A DNA stretch of 64,000 bases from Romboutsia faecis (GTDB taxonomy: Bacteria > Bacillota > Clostridia > Peptostreptococcales > Peptostreptococcaceae): the NCBI RefSeq assembly GCF_014323405.1, contig NZ_JACRWE010000001.1, positions 496,001 through 560,000 on the forward strand, written 5' to 3'. The translations under genes and the position numbers were made by a program. Each line of letters begins with the position of its first letter. The stretch's first letter is position 1. The notes below the pieces were generated by a model. That model made no database searches, was not told the DNA's origin, and was given only the letters and a program-made list of their open reading frames with translations. Below are positions 39,181 through 47,568 of the stretch, piece after piece.

Positions 39181-40336
39181 ATATATATTCATTTATATAA
39201 TTATCTTTTTTAGAAAATATTGTACTTAAAAAACTTTTTACTTTTTTATTCTCATCTAAATTATTTAAAATAAATGCTTCCGATACATCTATGTATGAAA
39301 ATGCTAATTGTGATATGGTATTAATATTAAACTCTACATCATATTCAAAATTACCCTTTTCTATTGTCAATTTTTTATCTTTTAAACTTATTCTAAAAAC
39401 TCCATTATTATCTTCAATAAAATCATCTTTAATAGATATATTTATAGTTTCTTCTAGGTTACTTTCAATATCCAAATCTTTTAAGTATTTTTCTAAATTT
39501 ATAACTCTCCCCATCATGAAAGGTTTTATTTTTATCGTAGAATTTCTAGGATTGTCCAAAATAAATCTTATTTTATCATTTATAGGTGTTGAAATTATTA
39601 CAGATTTACATTGAGTATTATGATTGTATATGAACTTTAACATAGACTTTAATGAATCTATATTTTTGTAAAATAATTCTCTTACAAACATATTATCATC
39701 ATTTAGGAAATATATTATATATCCATCTATTTCTCTATCTTGATGAATATATACATGTCCACCTTCACTTTTTACTTCTTCAAATAAATTTTTATAATAT
39801 AATTCATCCCTTTTTATATTCCCATTTACATTATCTAAAAATGAATTATATATATCTACAAGGTAATCTAGATCCCTCAAAGTCGCTTTTTTCATTATAC
39901 CGCTTGTTTTAAAATATTTTAGACTTTCTATATCAATACTATATTCAATTTGATCATAACAATGCTCATATCCATATTTTCTATATAGCCTATAGTCTAT
40001 AGGCATTAGAATTGATATCAATTGATCTTTCTTATACAATTCTTCTAAAGTAAACTCCATTATATTTTTCATATAACCTTTACCTCTTACCTGAGGCAAA
40101 GTTGATACACCTACTACATAAGATGTATCATAGTATTTACCGTTTAAATTAATCTTATATTGATTTAGCTGCAAAGATGAAACAATCTCACCATTTTCAT
40201 CAACTACAACCGTATTGCACTTATCATATCTATTTTCAAAATAATAGTCAGTAAATTTAGGACTATCATTAAAACAGTAGTCCCAAATTTCTCTTATATT
40301 ATTTTTTTCATCTTCTTTAGCATATCTTATTTTCAT
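39179..40336 (-). CDS. GNAT-family N-acetyltransferase (Eis-like)
   Basis: 385 residues. An N-terminal GNAT fold holds the acetyl-CoA motif VSTLPQVRGKGYMKNIME and the MPIDYRLYRKYGYEHC motif. A second GNAT-like half and a C-terminal sterol-carrier-like domain follow, as in Eis proteins. The natural substrate is unknown; some relatives acetylate aminoglycosides. It follows the DUF2156 gene by 3 bases, so the two are co-transcribed. Confidence 0.87.
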   Translation of the reverse strand: MKIRYAKEDEKNNIREIWDYCFNDSPKFTDYYFENRYDKCNTVVVDENGEIVSSLQLNQYKINLNGKYYDTSYVVGVSTLPQVRGKGYMKNIMEFTLEELYKKDQLISILMPIDYRLYRKYGYEHCYDQIEYSIDIESLKYFKTSGIMKKATLRDLDYLVDIYNSFLDNVNGNIKRDELYYKNLFEEVKSEGGHVYIHQDREIDGYIIYFLNDDNMFVRELFYKNIDSLKSMLKFIYNHNTQCKSVIISTPINDKIRFILDNPRNSTIKIKPFMMGRVINLEKYLKDLDIESNLEETINISIKDDFIEDNNGVFRISLKDKKLTIEKGNFEYDVEFNINTISQLAFSYIDVSEAFILNNLDENKKVKSFLSTIFSKKDNYINEYI

Positions 40337-40339
40337 AAT

Positions 40340-41293
40340 TTATGCCTCCCTAACAGTATACTTTTCAACAAATCGAACTGGATGGTAAGAAAGTTTTGCT
40401 TTTCTAAGTCCAGGTATACCTAAGTCTTCTTCTCTATTTACAAATTCAACTTCACTAAATTCATTTACCAAGAATTGTTGATTTATAAAAGGATATAATC
40501 CTCTTATATCTGGATTTGCTTTTTCTATATGAATTAAGGCCATATTAGGATTTAAAAGTTCTCCAATAGTAAAGGCTTCTAATTTATTATCTATAAATAT
40601 TCCACCTACCTTTACACAATCTTTTAAAATATCATAATTATTAAATATTTTTTTTATGCCTATAAGTTCTTCATCCATCCCCTCATCATATTCATTATTT
40701 TCTTCTTTATTATTCGCCCATTTCTTAACTAACTCTAAGCAAGAATTAAAATCTTCTTTATTTAACAATCTATATTCAAATCTATCTTCATACTCTTTTA
40801 AAAAGTAATTTATATGATTTCTTTTCTTTTGATTTTTTCTACCACCTAAAGTTCTCATGCTTTCTGCATCATATATATAATCAAATAAATCTCTTTCTTC
40901 TATATATTCAAATTTATCCTTATAATTCTCTTTTAGATAATCGACTATTTCCTGAGTTACACCTCTGAAATACAATTTTTTATTTACATTTTTAAAGTAA
41001 TCAAATACAAAATCTATTACTTCAGGAAGTCTTTCCTTCTTAGCAAGTGGTAATATCGAAAATGTATCACCTTCATATTCACCTACAAGGACAGCAAATT
41101 CATCCCCTATATAATATCCTGTTTTATAAAGATGTTGCCACATATATAAAGTTGCAAAGCAATATTCACATGCTTCATAATTGACCATATCAAAATAAGG
41201 TTGTAATTTTTCTTTTGCACTTATATCTATATCTTTAAAGACTATAACCTCATCTTTTTCTTTAACACACATATCTATATTTCTTAATAACAT
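40340..41293 (-). CDS. DUF2156 / phosphatidylglycerol lysyltransferase C-terminal-like protein
   Basis: 317 residues, soluble. Two GNAT-like folds of the LPG_synthase_C/DUF2156 type, with YFDMVNYEACEYCFATLYMW near the start and ADIRGLYPFINQQFL-like text near the end (NPDIRGLYPFINQQFL). It lacks the membrane part of true MprF, so it is not a complete lysyl-PG synthase. Its partner is the Eis-like gene downstream. The function is unknown. Confidence 0.85.
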   Translation of the reverse strand: MLLRNIDMCVKEKDEVIVFKDIDISAKEKLQPYFDMVNYEACEYCFATLYMWQHLYKTGYYIGDEFAVLVGEYEGDTFSILPLAKKERLPEVIDFVFDYFKNVNKKLYFRGVTQEIVDYLKENYKDKFEYIEERDLFDYIYDAESMRTLGGRKNQKKRNHINYFLKEYEDRFEYRLLNKEDFNSCLELVKKWANNKEENNEYDEGMDEELIGIKKIFNNYDILKDCVKVGGIFIDNKLEAFTIGELLNPNMALIHIEKANPDIRGLYPFINQQFLVNEFSEVEFVNREEDLGIPGLRKAKLSYHPVRFVEKYTVREA

Positions 41294-41449
41294 AAAATCC
41301 TCCTAGTTTTAATGCATTCCTTAAAGTCTATATAAATAACCTATTTTTTGTTTTATCGTATTAATTTATACTTATTTGTTCAAAATGAAAATTGATAAAC
41401 TTTTACATGTTTATATTACCCATATTATATTTTTATAAACATGTAAAGA

Positions 41450-42295
41450 ATGGTGGTGGTATTTATATCCAAGTATTATAAATTTTTACTAATAATTATT
41501 ATAATAGCACTTTTCTCTGGTTGTGACAAAAAAGAAATTTTATCTGTGCATATAATCGATGTTGGTCAAGGTGATAGTATACTAATAAAGACTCCTTCAG
41601 ACAAAAAAATTTTAATTGATGGAGGAAATGAAGATAGTGAACATATAATTAAAAGTTATTTAAGAAAAGAAAAAGTAAAGTCTTTAGATATTATTATTGC
41701 AACACACCCTGATTCTGATCATATAGGCAGTTTAGATTATGTAGTTGATAAATTCGATGTCAAAAGTATTTACATGCCAGATCAAAATCCTAATAGCTCT
41801 TCTTACAAAAATCTTATTAAAGCTTGTAAAAATAAAAACTTAGATATTAATTATTTATTTAAAGGTGATACATTGAATGTAGATGAATATATAAATTTAC
41901 TAGTTTTAAGTCCATCATATATTCAACAAGATAATAATTTAAACTCAATAGTATTCAACTTAAACTACAAAAATAAATCATTTTTGTTTACAGGAGATTG
42001 TGAAGAAACAAATGAAATCGATATAATAAATTCTTTTAATTTAAATGATGTTGATTTTTTAAAAGTTGCTCATCATGGTAGTAGTTCCTCTTCTACAGCA
42101 GAGTTTATAAATAAAACCAGTCCAGATGTAGCTGTGATATCTTGTGGGTATAAGAATCAATATGGACACCCTCATCAATCTACACTAGATACATTAGAAG
42201 AAAATAACGTACTAACATATAGAACTGATATTAATGGAGATATGGTATTCTACAGTGATGGGTCAACAATTACTACAAAACATAAATATAAGTAG
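41450..42295 (+). CDS. Metallo-beta-lactamase-fold lipoprotein (ComEC C-terminal type)
   Basis: 281 residues. A hydrophobic segment ends in the lipobox LFSGC (Cys25), predicting an outer-surface lipoprotein. The rest is a metallo-beta-lactamase fold: VGQGDSILIKTP, THPDSDHIGS (HxDxDH) and VAHHGSSSSS, the pattern of the ComEC C-terminal domain. It may degrade one DNA strand or another phosphoester outside the cell. The ATG at 41450 has no strong ribosome-binding site. It is the only gene here with the domain missing from the comEC membrane gene 2.4 kb away. Confidence 0.85.
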   Translation: MVVVFISKYYKFLLIIIIIALFSGCDKKEILSVHIIDVGQGDSILIKTPSDKKILIDGGNEDSEHIIKSYLRKEKVKSLDIIIATHPDSDHIGSLDYVVDKFDVKSIYMPDQNPNSSSYKNLIKACKNKNLDINYLFKGDTLNVDEYINLLVLSPSYIQQDNNLNSIVFNLNYKNKSFLFTGDCEETNEIDIINSFNLNDVDFLKVAHHGSSSSSTAEFINKTSPDVAVISCGYKNQYGHPHQSTLDTLEENNVLTYRTDINGDMVFYSDGSTITTKHKYK

Positions 42296-42342
42296 TAAGC
42301 TACTTAATACTAATCAGTAAAAATCAAGTACTAATTAAAAAC

Positions 42343-42407
42343 GGCTTAATTATAAGTTGTTCTTTGTATGAAAATATCACATACGAAAAGTAATTTATAA
42401 TTAAGCC
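42343..42407. terminator. Long bidirectional terminator hairpin
   Basis: GGCTTAATTATAA / TTATAATTAAGCC (13 bp, perfect) with a second inner stem (CTTTGTATG / CATAC...AAAG). It lies between the convergent lipoprotein and tcdA genes. Confidence 0.75.
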
Positions 42408-42419
42408 TAAAGCAAGAAA

Positions 42420-43124
42420 TTATTTAATTAAATCATTTACAACTACAGATGCTATAATCAATCCACCTACAGATGGTACAAACGATATACTTCCTGGAGT
42501 CACTTTCTTACCATTCATTATTTTATGCTTTAATTCAATAGGTTGTTCTGTAGAATAAACTACCTTTAGTTTTTTTATTCTTCTATCTTTTAGCTCTTTT
42601 CTCATAACCTTTGCTAATGGACAAGTATGAGTTTTATGTATATCTGTAACTTCTATTTTAGTAGGATCTAATTTGTTCCCCATACCCATAGAACTTATAA
42701 TATTAAATCCTTTTTCTTTACAAGTTTCTATTAACTTTATTTTAGATGTTACCATATCTATTGCATCAACTACATAATCATACTCTTCACAAAGAATCTC
42801 ATCACTAGTTTCTGCATTATATAATTTTTTTACAGCTCTTAAATTTATATCTGGGTTTATATCTAGGATTCTATCCCTCATAACTTCAACTTTGCTCTTT
42901 CCTACAGTTGAATGAAGTGCCGGTAACTGTCTATTTATATTAGTTATATCTACTTCATCAAAATCGACTATTGTTAAATTTCCAACTCCGGCTCTTGCTA
43001 TAGCTTCAGCAGCAAAACTACCAACTCCACCTACTCCAAAAACTATAACTTTCGATTTTTTTAATTTTTCAATTCCATCTTCACCTATAATAAGTGACGT
43101 TCTCATTGTAAAGTTCTTTTCCAT
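42420..43124 (-). CDS. tcdA: tRNA threonylcarbamoyladenosine dehydratase (ThiF/TcdA family)
   Basis: 234 residues. An E1-like fold with the ATP motif GVGGVGSFAAEAIARAG (about 31-47), INRQLPA, and an inserted SSMGMGNKLDPTKI segment typical of TcdA/CsdL. TcdA uses ATP to cyclise t6A in tRNA to ct6A. It stands alone. MtaB in this window acts on the same t6A37 base. Confidence 0.92.
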   Translation of the reverse strand: MEKNFTMRTSLIIGEDGIEKLKKSKVIVFGVGGVGSFAAEAIARAGVGNLTIVDFDEVDITNINRQLPALHSTVGKSKVEVMRDRILDINPDINLRAVKKLYNAETSDEILCEEYDYVVDAIDMVTSKIKLIETCKEKGFNIISSMGMGNKLDPTKIEVTDIHKTHTCPLAKVMRKELKDRRIKKLKVVYSTEQPIELKHKIMNGKKVTPGSISFVPSVGGLIIASVVVNDLIK

Positions 43125-43211
43125 ATTATGACTACTCCTCTGCCTATTTATTTTTTATTAACAGAATATATTTTTCAATTAAATCCAAAACTATAAAAAA
43201 GGAGGGTTAAT

Positions 43212-43967
43212 TTGAAAAATTTAATAATTCTGTTGTTGATGTCATTTTTCATAGCTATAGGTATTCAATTACCTAATAAATATAATTTCGATAAATATGT
43301 ATCGATGGCTTATGATAATATTGTTAATTACAATAATGATAATTATACTTTAATAGTTAAGATTTTAAAAGATGCAAATAAAGATACACTTATACCTTAC
43401 GCTAATTTAATAAACTTAAAAACTATTAAATGTATACCCAATAATACTTCAAATAAAATTGCTTATATATTATCTTTACCACAGCAATTCTCATTTATAG
43501 CAATTTATGATATTATAGATAGTTCCAATTATAATTTTCAAGGTATTATTGATAACTTATCTAATATTAAAAATTTTTATTTTTATAAAGATTTTATTGT
43601 AGTTGAACAATCCGATTCTAATCCATCAACAAACTTTACTCAAAGAGAATTTTTAGAAATTTTCTTTAATAAGAATAATACTTATATACCTGTTTTTAAT
43701 AAAAATATATATATGGAAAAAATAACAAAAGATAGAGTTTCTAATAATAATGAAGTTACAAAAGAAATTGAAATCTCCTCAATTGATTATCTAGAAGGAG
43801 ATTTACCTAGAGTACTTTGTATCAACACTATAACATCATACAAAGGTATATATGTAAATTTAACTAATTCTTATGAGTTTATAGAAGATAAAAAAACTAC
43901 ACAAAAAGAAATTTATGAATGGCATCCAGATATAGAGTGTTTTTCTATAAAAAAGAACTCTAAATAG
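43212..43967 (+). CDS. Unrecognised protein with N-terminal membrane anchor
   Basis: 251 residues from TTG 43212 with GGAGGG 6 bases upstream. The first 20 residues are a hydrophobic signal anchor (MKNLIILLLMSFFIAIGIQL). The rest is polar, rich in Asn, Ile, Tyr and Lys, with beta-strand-like stretches and no known motif. It probably faces the outside of the cell. It is divergent from tcdA and convergent with selC. The terminator overlaps its last codons. Confidence 0.6.
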   Translation: MKNLIILLLMSFFIAIGIQLPNKYNFDKYVSMAYDNIVNYNNDNYTLIVKILKDANKDTLIPYANLINLKTIKCIPNNTSNKIAYILSLPQQFSFIAIYDIIDSSNYNFQGIIDNLSNIKNFYFYKDFIVVEQSDSNPSTNFTQREFLEIFFNKNNTYIPVFNKNIYMEKITKDRVSNNNEVTKEIEISSIDYLEGDLPRVLCINTITSYKGIYVNLTNSYEFIEDKKTTQKEIYEWHPDIECFSIKKNSK

Positions 43968-43978
43968 AGTTCTTTTTT
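43951..43978 (+). terminator. Terminator overlapping the unknown gene's 3' end
   Basis: AAAAGAACTCT / AGAGTTCTTTT, about 11 bp, followed by T6; it contains the TAG stop at 43965-43967. Confidence 0.75.
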
Positions 43979-43983
43979 ATTAT

Positions 43984-44080
43984 TGGCGGGAATGCGTGGG
44001 AATCGAACCCACCCAAGAAGCTCTTAACTCCTCGTACTAGTTTTGAAGACTAGAGGGAACACCAGCACCCATCCATCCCC
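43984..44080 (-). tRNA. selC: tRNA-Sec (anticodon UCA)
   Basis: 97 bases including the encoded CCA. Read on the minus strand it has an anticodon arm CTAGT-CTTCAAA-ACTAG with anticodon TCA. A 6-bp D-stem with U·U mismatch and a 4-base loop, a 7-bp long variable arm (CGAGGAG / CTTCTTG) and the T arm GTGGG-TTCGATT-CCCAC follow. The acceptor stem (GGGGATGG / GCATTCCC) has a G·U pair and a G·G mismatch at the eighth pair. It supplies selenocysteine for in-frame UGA with SelA, SelB and SelD, whose genes lie about 9-13 kb away. Confidence 0.95.
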
Positions 44081-44162
44081 ATATTATTCTTATAAAACTA
44101 ATAATATCATTTTTTCCTATTTTTATCAATAAATTCATATTTTATGAATTTTTTATTAAAAA

Positions 44163-44191
44163 ATGCCCAAATATAATTACTATTTGAGCAT
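44163..44191 (-). terminator. Terminator of the 3D-domain gene
   Basis: ATGCCCAAATA / TATTTGAGCAT with one wobble and a 7-base loop, T6 on the minus strand. About 22 bases past the stop. Confidence 0.75.
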
Positions 44192-44212
44192 GACATTTTT
44201 CAATAATATAAT

Positions 44213-45040
44213 TTAATTTACAATATATACATCTATAGTTTTTCTTCCCCAGTTATATACTGAAGATTCATCATTCATAAATATATCAATTTTATTTCCT
44301 TTTATAGCTCCTCCGCAATCTTCAGCTATAAATGTCTTGTTAAATTGAGGTATATAAACCTTAGTTCCATAAGGTATAACTTTAGGATCAACTGCTATAG
44401 TTCCCCATTTTGGCTTTTTCCCAGTTGAAGTTATTGAATGCCCAGTATAAGCTGTTGCCACTACTGACATATGCTTACCTTTACCATTAGTATTTGAAGA
44501 AACTTTTCTTGAGCTCTCTCCCCTTGATGACGCCACCTTAATTTCTTCAACTTTTGTTCCTTTTTTTATTATTTTATTAATTGGCTTTTCAGATACTATT
44601 TCTTCTACAAATGTCTTTTCTACTTGCTTTCCGTTATGATAAGTAATTTTATAAACCAATTGATTCTCTCCTGACTTACCTTCTTCTTCTACCTTAGTTT
44701 GTCCCTTTAATAAATCTTTATCCTCTATAACACTAACCTCAAAAGGAATACTTTTTATTTCTTTTATAACTTCTTCAGTGACATTAATTATCTCTATTTT
44801 CATACCATCATTTAATTTTTCATCTAAGTCTTTAGTTACTATATCATTCTTATCATATTTAATACCTTCCGCCACTAAAAGATCTTGAACATCAGACTTA
44901 AATGTAGATATTTGCCTTTCTTCTCCATTCACAATTAATGTTACTTCTTTATTTAATGCTGAATATCCCCCTAATATAGTTATTGATACCATACCGGTCA
45001 GAAACGCACTTTTAATCATCTTATTCTTTTTCAAATTCAT
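44213..45040 (-). CDS. G5 and 3D domain cell-wall protein (YabE/RpfB-like)
   Basis: 275 residues. A signal anchor (about 8-27) is followed by a DUF348 ubiquitin-like repeat (about 30-85), a G5 domain (about 90-165) and a C-terminal 3D domain with ATAYTGHS, WGTIAVDPKVIPYGT and AEDCGGAIKGNKIDIFM, the three Asp residues of the family. The 3D domain is related to lytic transglycosylases (MltA-like), so it probably cuts peptidoglycan outside the membrane. It has a strong promoter at 45153-45181 and a leader of about 105 bases with no recognised riboswitch. Confidence 0.9.
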   Translation of the reverse strand: MNLKKNKMIKSAFLTGMVSITILGGYSALNKEVTLIVNGEERQISTFKSDVQDLLVAEGIKYDKNDIVTKDLDEKLNDGMKIEIINVTEEVIKEIKSIPFEVSVIEDKDLLKGQTKVEEEGKSGENQLVYKITYHNGKQVEKTFVEEIVSEKPINKIIKKGTKVEEIKVASSRGESSRKVSSNTNGKGKHMSVVATAYTGHSITSTGKKPKWGTIAVDPKVIPYGTKVYIPQFNKTFIAEDCGGAIKGNKIDIFMNDESSVYNWGRKTIDVYIVN

Positions 45041-45152
45041 AATTTTCTCCTCCTAAAAGTTTAATTCTATATTAAAATCATACATTTTACATTTTTATTT
45101 ATTGCCTGAATCTTTTATATTTTCGTTTCTTATTCATGCCTTCGATAAATAA

Positions 45153-45181
45153 ATTGTAACCATTTTGATACTTTTTGTCAA
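45153..45181 (-). promoter_or_regulatory. Sigma-A promoter for the 3D-domain gene
   Basis: Minus strand TTGACA (45176-45181), 17-base spacer, TACAAT (45153-45158). It directly follows the ung terminator. Confidence 0.72.
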
Positions 45182-45196
45182 CTTGACAAAAAAAAC

Positions 45197-45239
45197 AAAA
45201 TGTGCTTAACTAGTATTTTCAACTATTTAAGCACATTTT
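45197..45239 (-). terminator. ung terminator
   Basis: AAAATGTGCTTAA / TTAAGCACATTTT, 13 bp, with an additional short inner stem, followed by a T8 tract broken by one G on the minus strand. About 70 bases past the ung stop. Confidence 0.82.
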
Positions 45240-45310
45240 ATCTTTGTAACCTTTTCGTTACTTTTTTATGAAATTTTGATATTATTTTGATTATTTTTTC
45301 ATAGATTTTT

Positions 45311-45985
45311 TTATATATTCGCTATTTGCCAATCTATAGGTGTCTTACCTAGTTTTATTAAGATATCATTTATTTTTGAAAAATGCTTACAACCAAAAAA
45401 TCCTCTACTAGCTGATAACGGACTTGGGTGTGGAGCTTCTAAAATAAAATGTCTATCTTCATCAATAAAAGTTTTCTTTTTTCTAGCATTTGCACCCCAT
45501 AGAACAAATATTACAGGATCTTGTCTTTTATTAAGTATCTTAATTATCTCATCAGTAAAAATTTCCCAACCCTTATTTTTATGAGAATTCGCTTCATGAG
45601 CTCTAACTGTTAAAGCTGTATTTAGTAATAACACACCTTGATTAGCCCAAGGTATAAGATAACCATTATTAGGTATATAGCATCCCAAATCATCTCTCAG
45701 CTCTTTATATATATTTAGTAGTGATGGTGGAGTTTTCACTGTTGGTTGAACAGAAAAAGCTAAACCATGCGCTTGTCCCTCTCCATGATACGGATCTTGC
45801 CCTAAAATTAAAACCTTAGTATCTTTATAAGAAGTTTTCTTTAAAGCTTCGAATATATTTTCCTTATTTGGAAAAATTAAATTTGTCTTATATTCATTTT
45901 TAAGAAATTCTTTTAATTTAACATAATAGTCTTTTTCAAATTCTTTTTCTAATAAATCATCCCAATCATTATTTAGCCTTACCAT
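45311..45985 (-). CDS. ung: Uracil-DNA glycosylase
   Basis: 224 residues, family 1. Active-site motif [18 protein letters not shown] (catalytic Asp) and [14 protein letters not shown]. It removes uracil from DNA. It lies 28 bases after the NusG_II gene on the same strand. Confidence 0.97.
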   Translation of the reverse strand: MVRLNNDWDDLLEKEFEKDYYVKLKEFLKNEYKTNLIFPNKENIFEALKKTSYKDTKVLILGQDPYHGEGQAHGLAFSVQPTVKTPPSLLNIYKELRDDLGCYIPNNGYLIPWANQGVLLLNTALTVRAHEANSHKNKGWEIFTDEIIKILNKRQDPVIFVLWGANARKKKTFIDEDRHFILEAPHPSPLSASRGFFGCKHFSKINDILIKLGKTPIDWQIANI

Positions 45986-46013
45986 ATTAGCACCTACTTG
46001 TCTTAAATTCTTT

Positions 46014-46385
46014 TTATTCAGATATTACATCTTCTTTATTATCTATACTTTCTAATTTTTTTACTTTTATAACAACCTTATTAGGCATACATACGATTCT
46101 TTCGCTTATTTTACTTATAAATCCTGTATCTACACACACATTATCAGCGCAAGATGCATCTACCATTTCAACTCCGCCATCATGTATCTTTATGTGGTTA
46201 TATTCAGATCCTGTCTCTATAATTAAATCTTCTTCATCATTGATTGATACAGTTTTGTATATTTCATTATTAACATATATCTCTATAGCTTCTGATTTTT
46301 CTTTATCAATATTATTATTCACTATAAAAAGAACTATAATCATAAATATAATACTACTAACTAATAAAATATCTTTTTTCTTCAT
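46014..46385 (-). CDS. NusG domain II protein, membrane anchored
   Basis: 123 residues. One membrane helix (about 6-24), then a NusG_II beta domain with [21 protein letters not shown] and MPNKVVIKV. The conserved cysteines (CxxxxC and a later Cys) suggest a disulfide or metal site. Members of this family are often encoded beside apbE and Rnf-type redox genes. Here apbE is divergent across 62 bases. The domain name does not imply transcription elongation, since the KOW/NGN part is absent. Confidence 0.85.
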   Translation of the reverse strand: MKKKDILLVSSIIFMIIVLFIVNNNIDKEKSEAIEIYVNNEIYKTVSINDEEDLIIETGSEYNHIKIHDGGVEMVDASCADNVCVDTGFISKISERIVCMPNKVVIKVKKLESIDNKEDVISE

Positions 46386-46447
46386 TTATACCCCCCTGGA
46401 ATATTATGCTATAATTAAATATAACATAAATTATCAGGGGGTCACAT

Positions 46448-47509
46448 ATGAAAAGAAAAAAAACTCTTCTTATATCTACTGCTATAGTCTTTGTTATAAC
46501 TTTTTTATTATACAATTCCTCAAATACAAAAAATAAGTATAGCAGAGAATATTACTATCTAGGGACGATTAATGAAGTAACTATTTTAGGAATAAATAAA
46601 TCAAAAAGTGAAAAATTACTAAATCACTGTGATGAAATTCTAAAAGATATAGAAAATAAAATGAGTGATACTATTCCAGGTAGTGATGTATCTAAAATTA
46701 ATAATAACGCTGGAAGTAATTTCGTTAATGTATCTGATGATACTTTCTTTGTTATAAAGGAAGCAATTAGGTATTCAAATCTATCAGATGGTAATTTCGA
46801 CATTACAATAGGCCCAATCTCTGATTTATGGGGAATAGGAACTAAAAATTCAAATGTACCATCGGTAGAAGAAATCCAAAATATATTAGATTTAGTAGAT
46901 TACAAAAATATCATTTTAGATGAATCTAACAAATCCATAAAATTAAACAAAAGCAATATGAGAATAGATTTAGGAGCTATAGCTAAAGGATATGCTGCAG
47001 ATATTATAGTTGATTACCTAAAAGCGAATAATGTAAAAAGCGCTATAGTTAATTTGGGTGGGAATATATATACTTTAGGAAGTAAAAATCACAAAGACCC
47101 TTTCACTGTAGGTATACAAGATCCCACCTTACCTAGAGGAAATTCTATTGGAAATATTAAGACTACCAATAAATCAGTTGTTACTTCCGGAATCTATGAG
47201 AGATATATTCAAAAAGGAAATAAAATTTATCATCATATTTTAAATCCATATTCTGGATATCCTTTTGAAAACGAGCTAAGCAGTGTAACAATTATATCAA
47301 ATAAATCTATAATATGTGATGCTTTGTCAACTTCTGTATTTGGACTAGGATTAGAGAAAGGCTTCGATCTTATAGAGAGCTTGGATAATGTTGATGCTAT
47401 TTTAATAACAAAGAATAAAGAAATATATTTAACTTCAAATATAAAAAACAAATTTAATCTTACAGATAATTCTTTTAAAATTATAAATAAAGATATTATT
47501 TTAAAATAA
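46448..47509 (+). CDS. apbE: FAD:protein FMN transferase
   Basis: 353 residues. A signal anchor at the N-terminus (about 6-22) is followed by the ApbE fold with LGAIAKGYAADI and NLGGNIYTLGSK. ApbE attaches FMN to threonine of extracytoplasmic flavoproteins such as RnfG/NqrC. AGGGGG lies before the ATG. The substrate protein is not in this window. It shares a divergent promoter region with the NusG_II gene. Confidence 0.93.
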   Translation: MKRKKTLLISTAIVFVITFLLYNSSNTKNKYSREYYYLGTINEVTILGINKSKSEKLLNHCDEILKDIENKMSDTIPGSDVSKINNNAGSNFVNVSDDTFFVIKEAIRYSNLSDGNFDITIGPISDLWGIGTKNSNVPSVEEIQNILDLVDYKNIILDESNKSIKLNKSNMRIDLGAIAKGYAADIIVDYLKANNVKSAIVNLGGNIYTLGSKNHKDPFTVGIQDPTLPRGNSIGNIKTTNKSVVTSGIYERYIQKGNKIYHHILNPYSGYPFENELSSVTIISNKSIICDALSTSVFGLGLEKGFDLIESLDNVDAILITKNKEIYLTSNIKNKFNLTDNSFKIINKDIILK

Positions 47510-47518
47510 AAATAAGTA

Positions 47519-47563
47519 AAAATACTAGGATAAAATATAGATCACATTTTATCCTAGTATTTT
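47519..47563. terminator. Bidirectional terminator
   Basis: 18-bp perfect stem (AAAATACTAGGATAAAAT and complement) with a 9-base loop, between the convergent apbE and histidine kinase genes. Confidence 0.88.
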
Positions 47564-47568
47564 CATAG

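Noticed and set aside
39179..40336. Aminoglycoside resistance gene
   Set aside because: The Eis-like fold alone does not show drug acetylation; most relatives have unknown substrates.
45041..45152. c-di-AMP riboswitch before the 3D-domain cell-wall gene
   Set aside because: Such genes can carry one in other Firmicutes, but the conserved blocks are not found in this leader.
46386..46447. Inverted ACCCCCCTGGA/TCAGGGGGTC repeat as an operator
   Set aside because: The symmetric G/C runs are the two ribosome-binding sites of the divergent genes, so symmetry alone is weak evidence for a protein-binding site.
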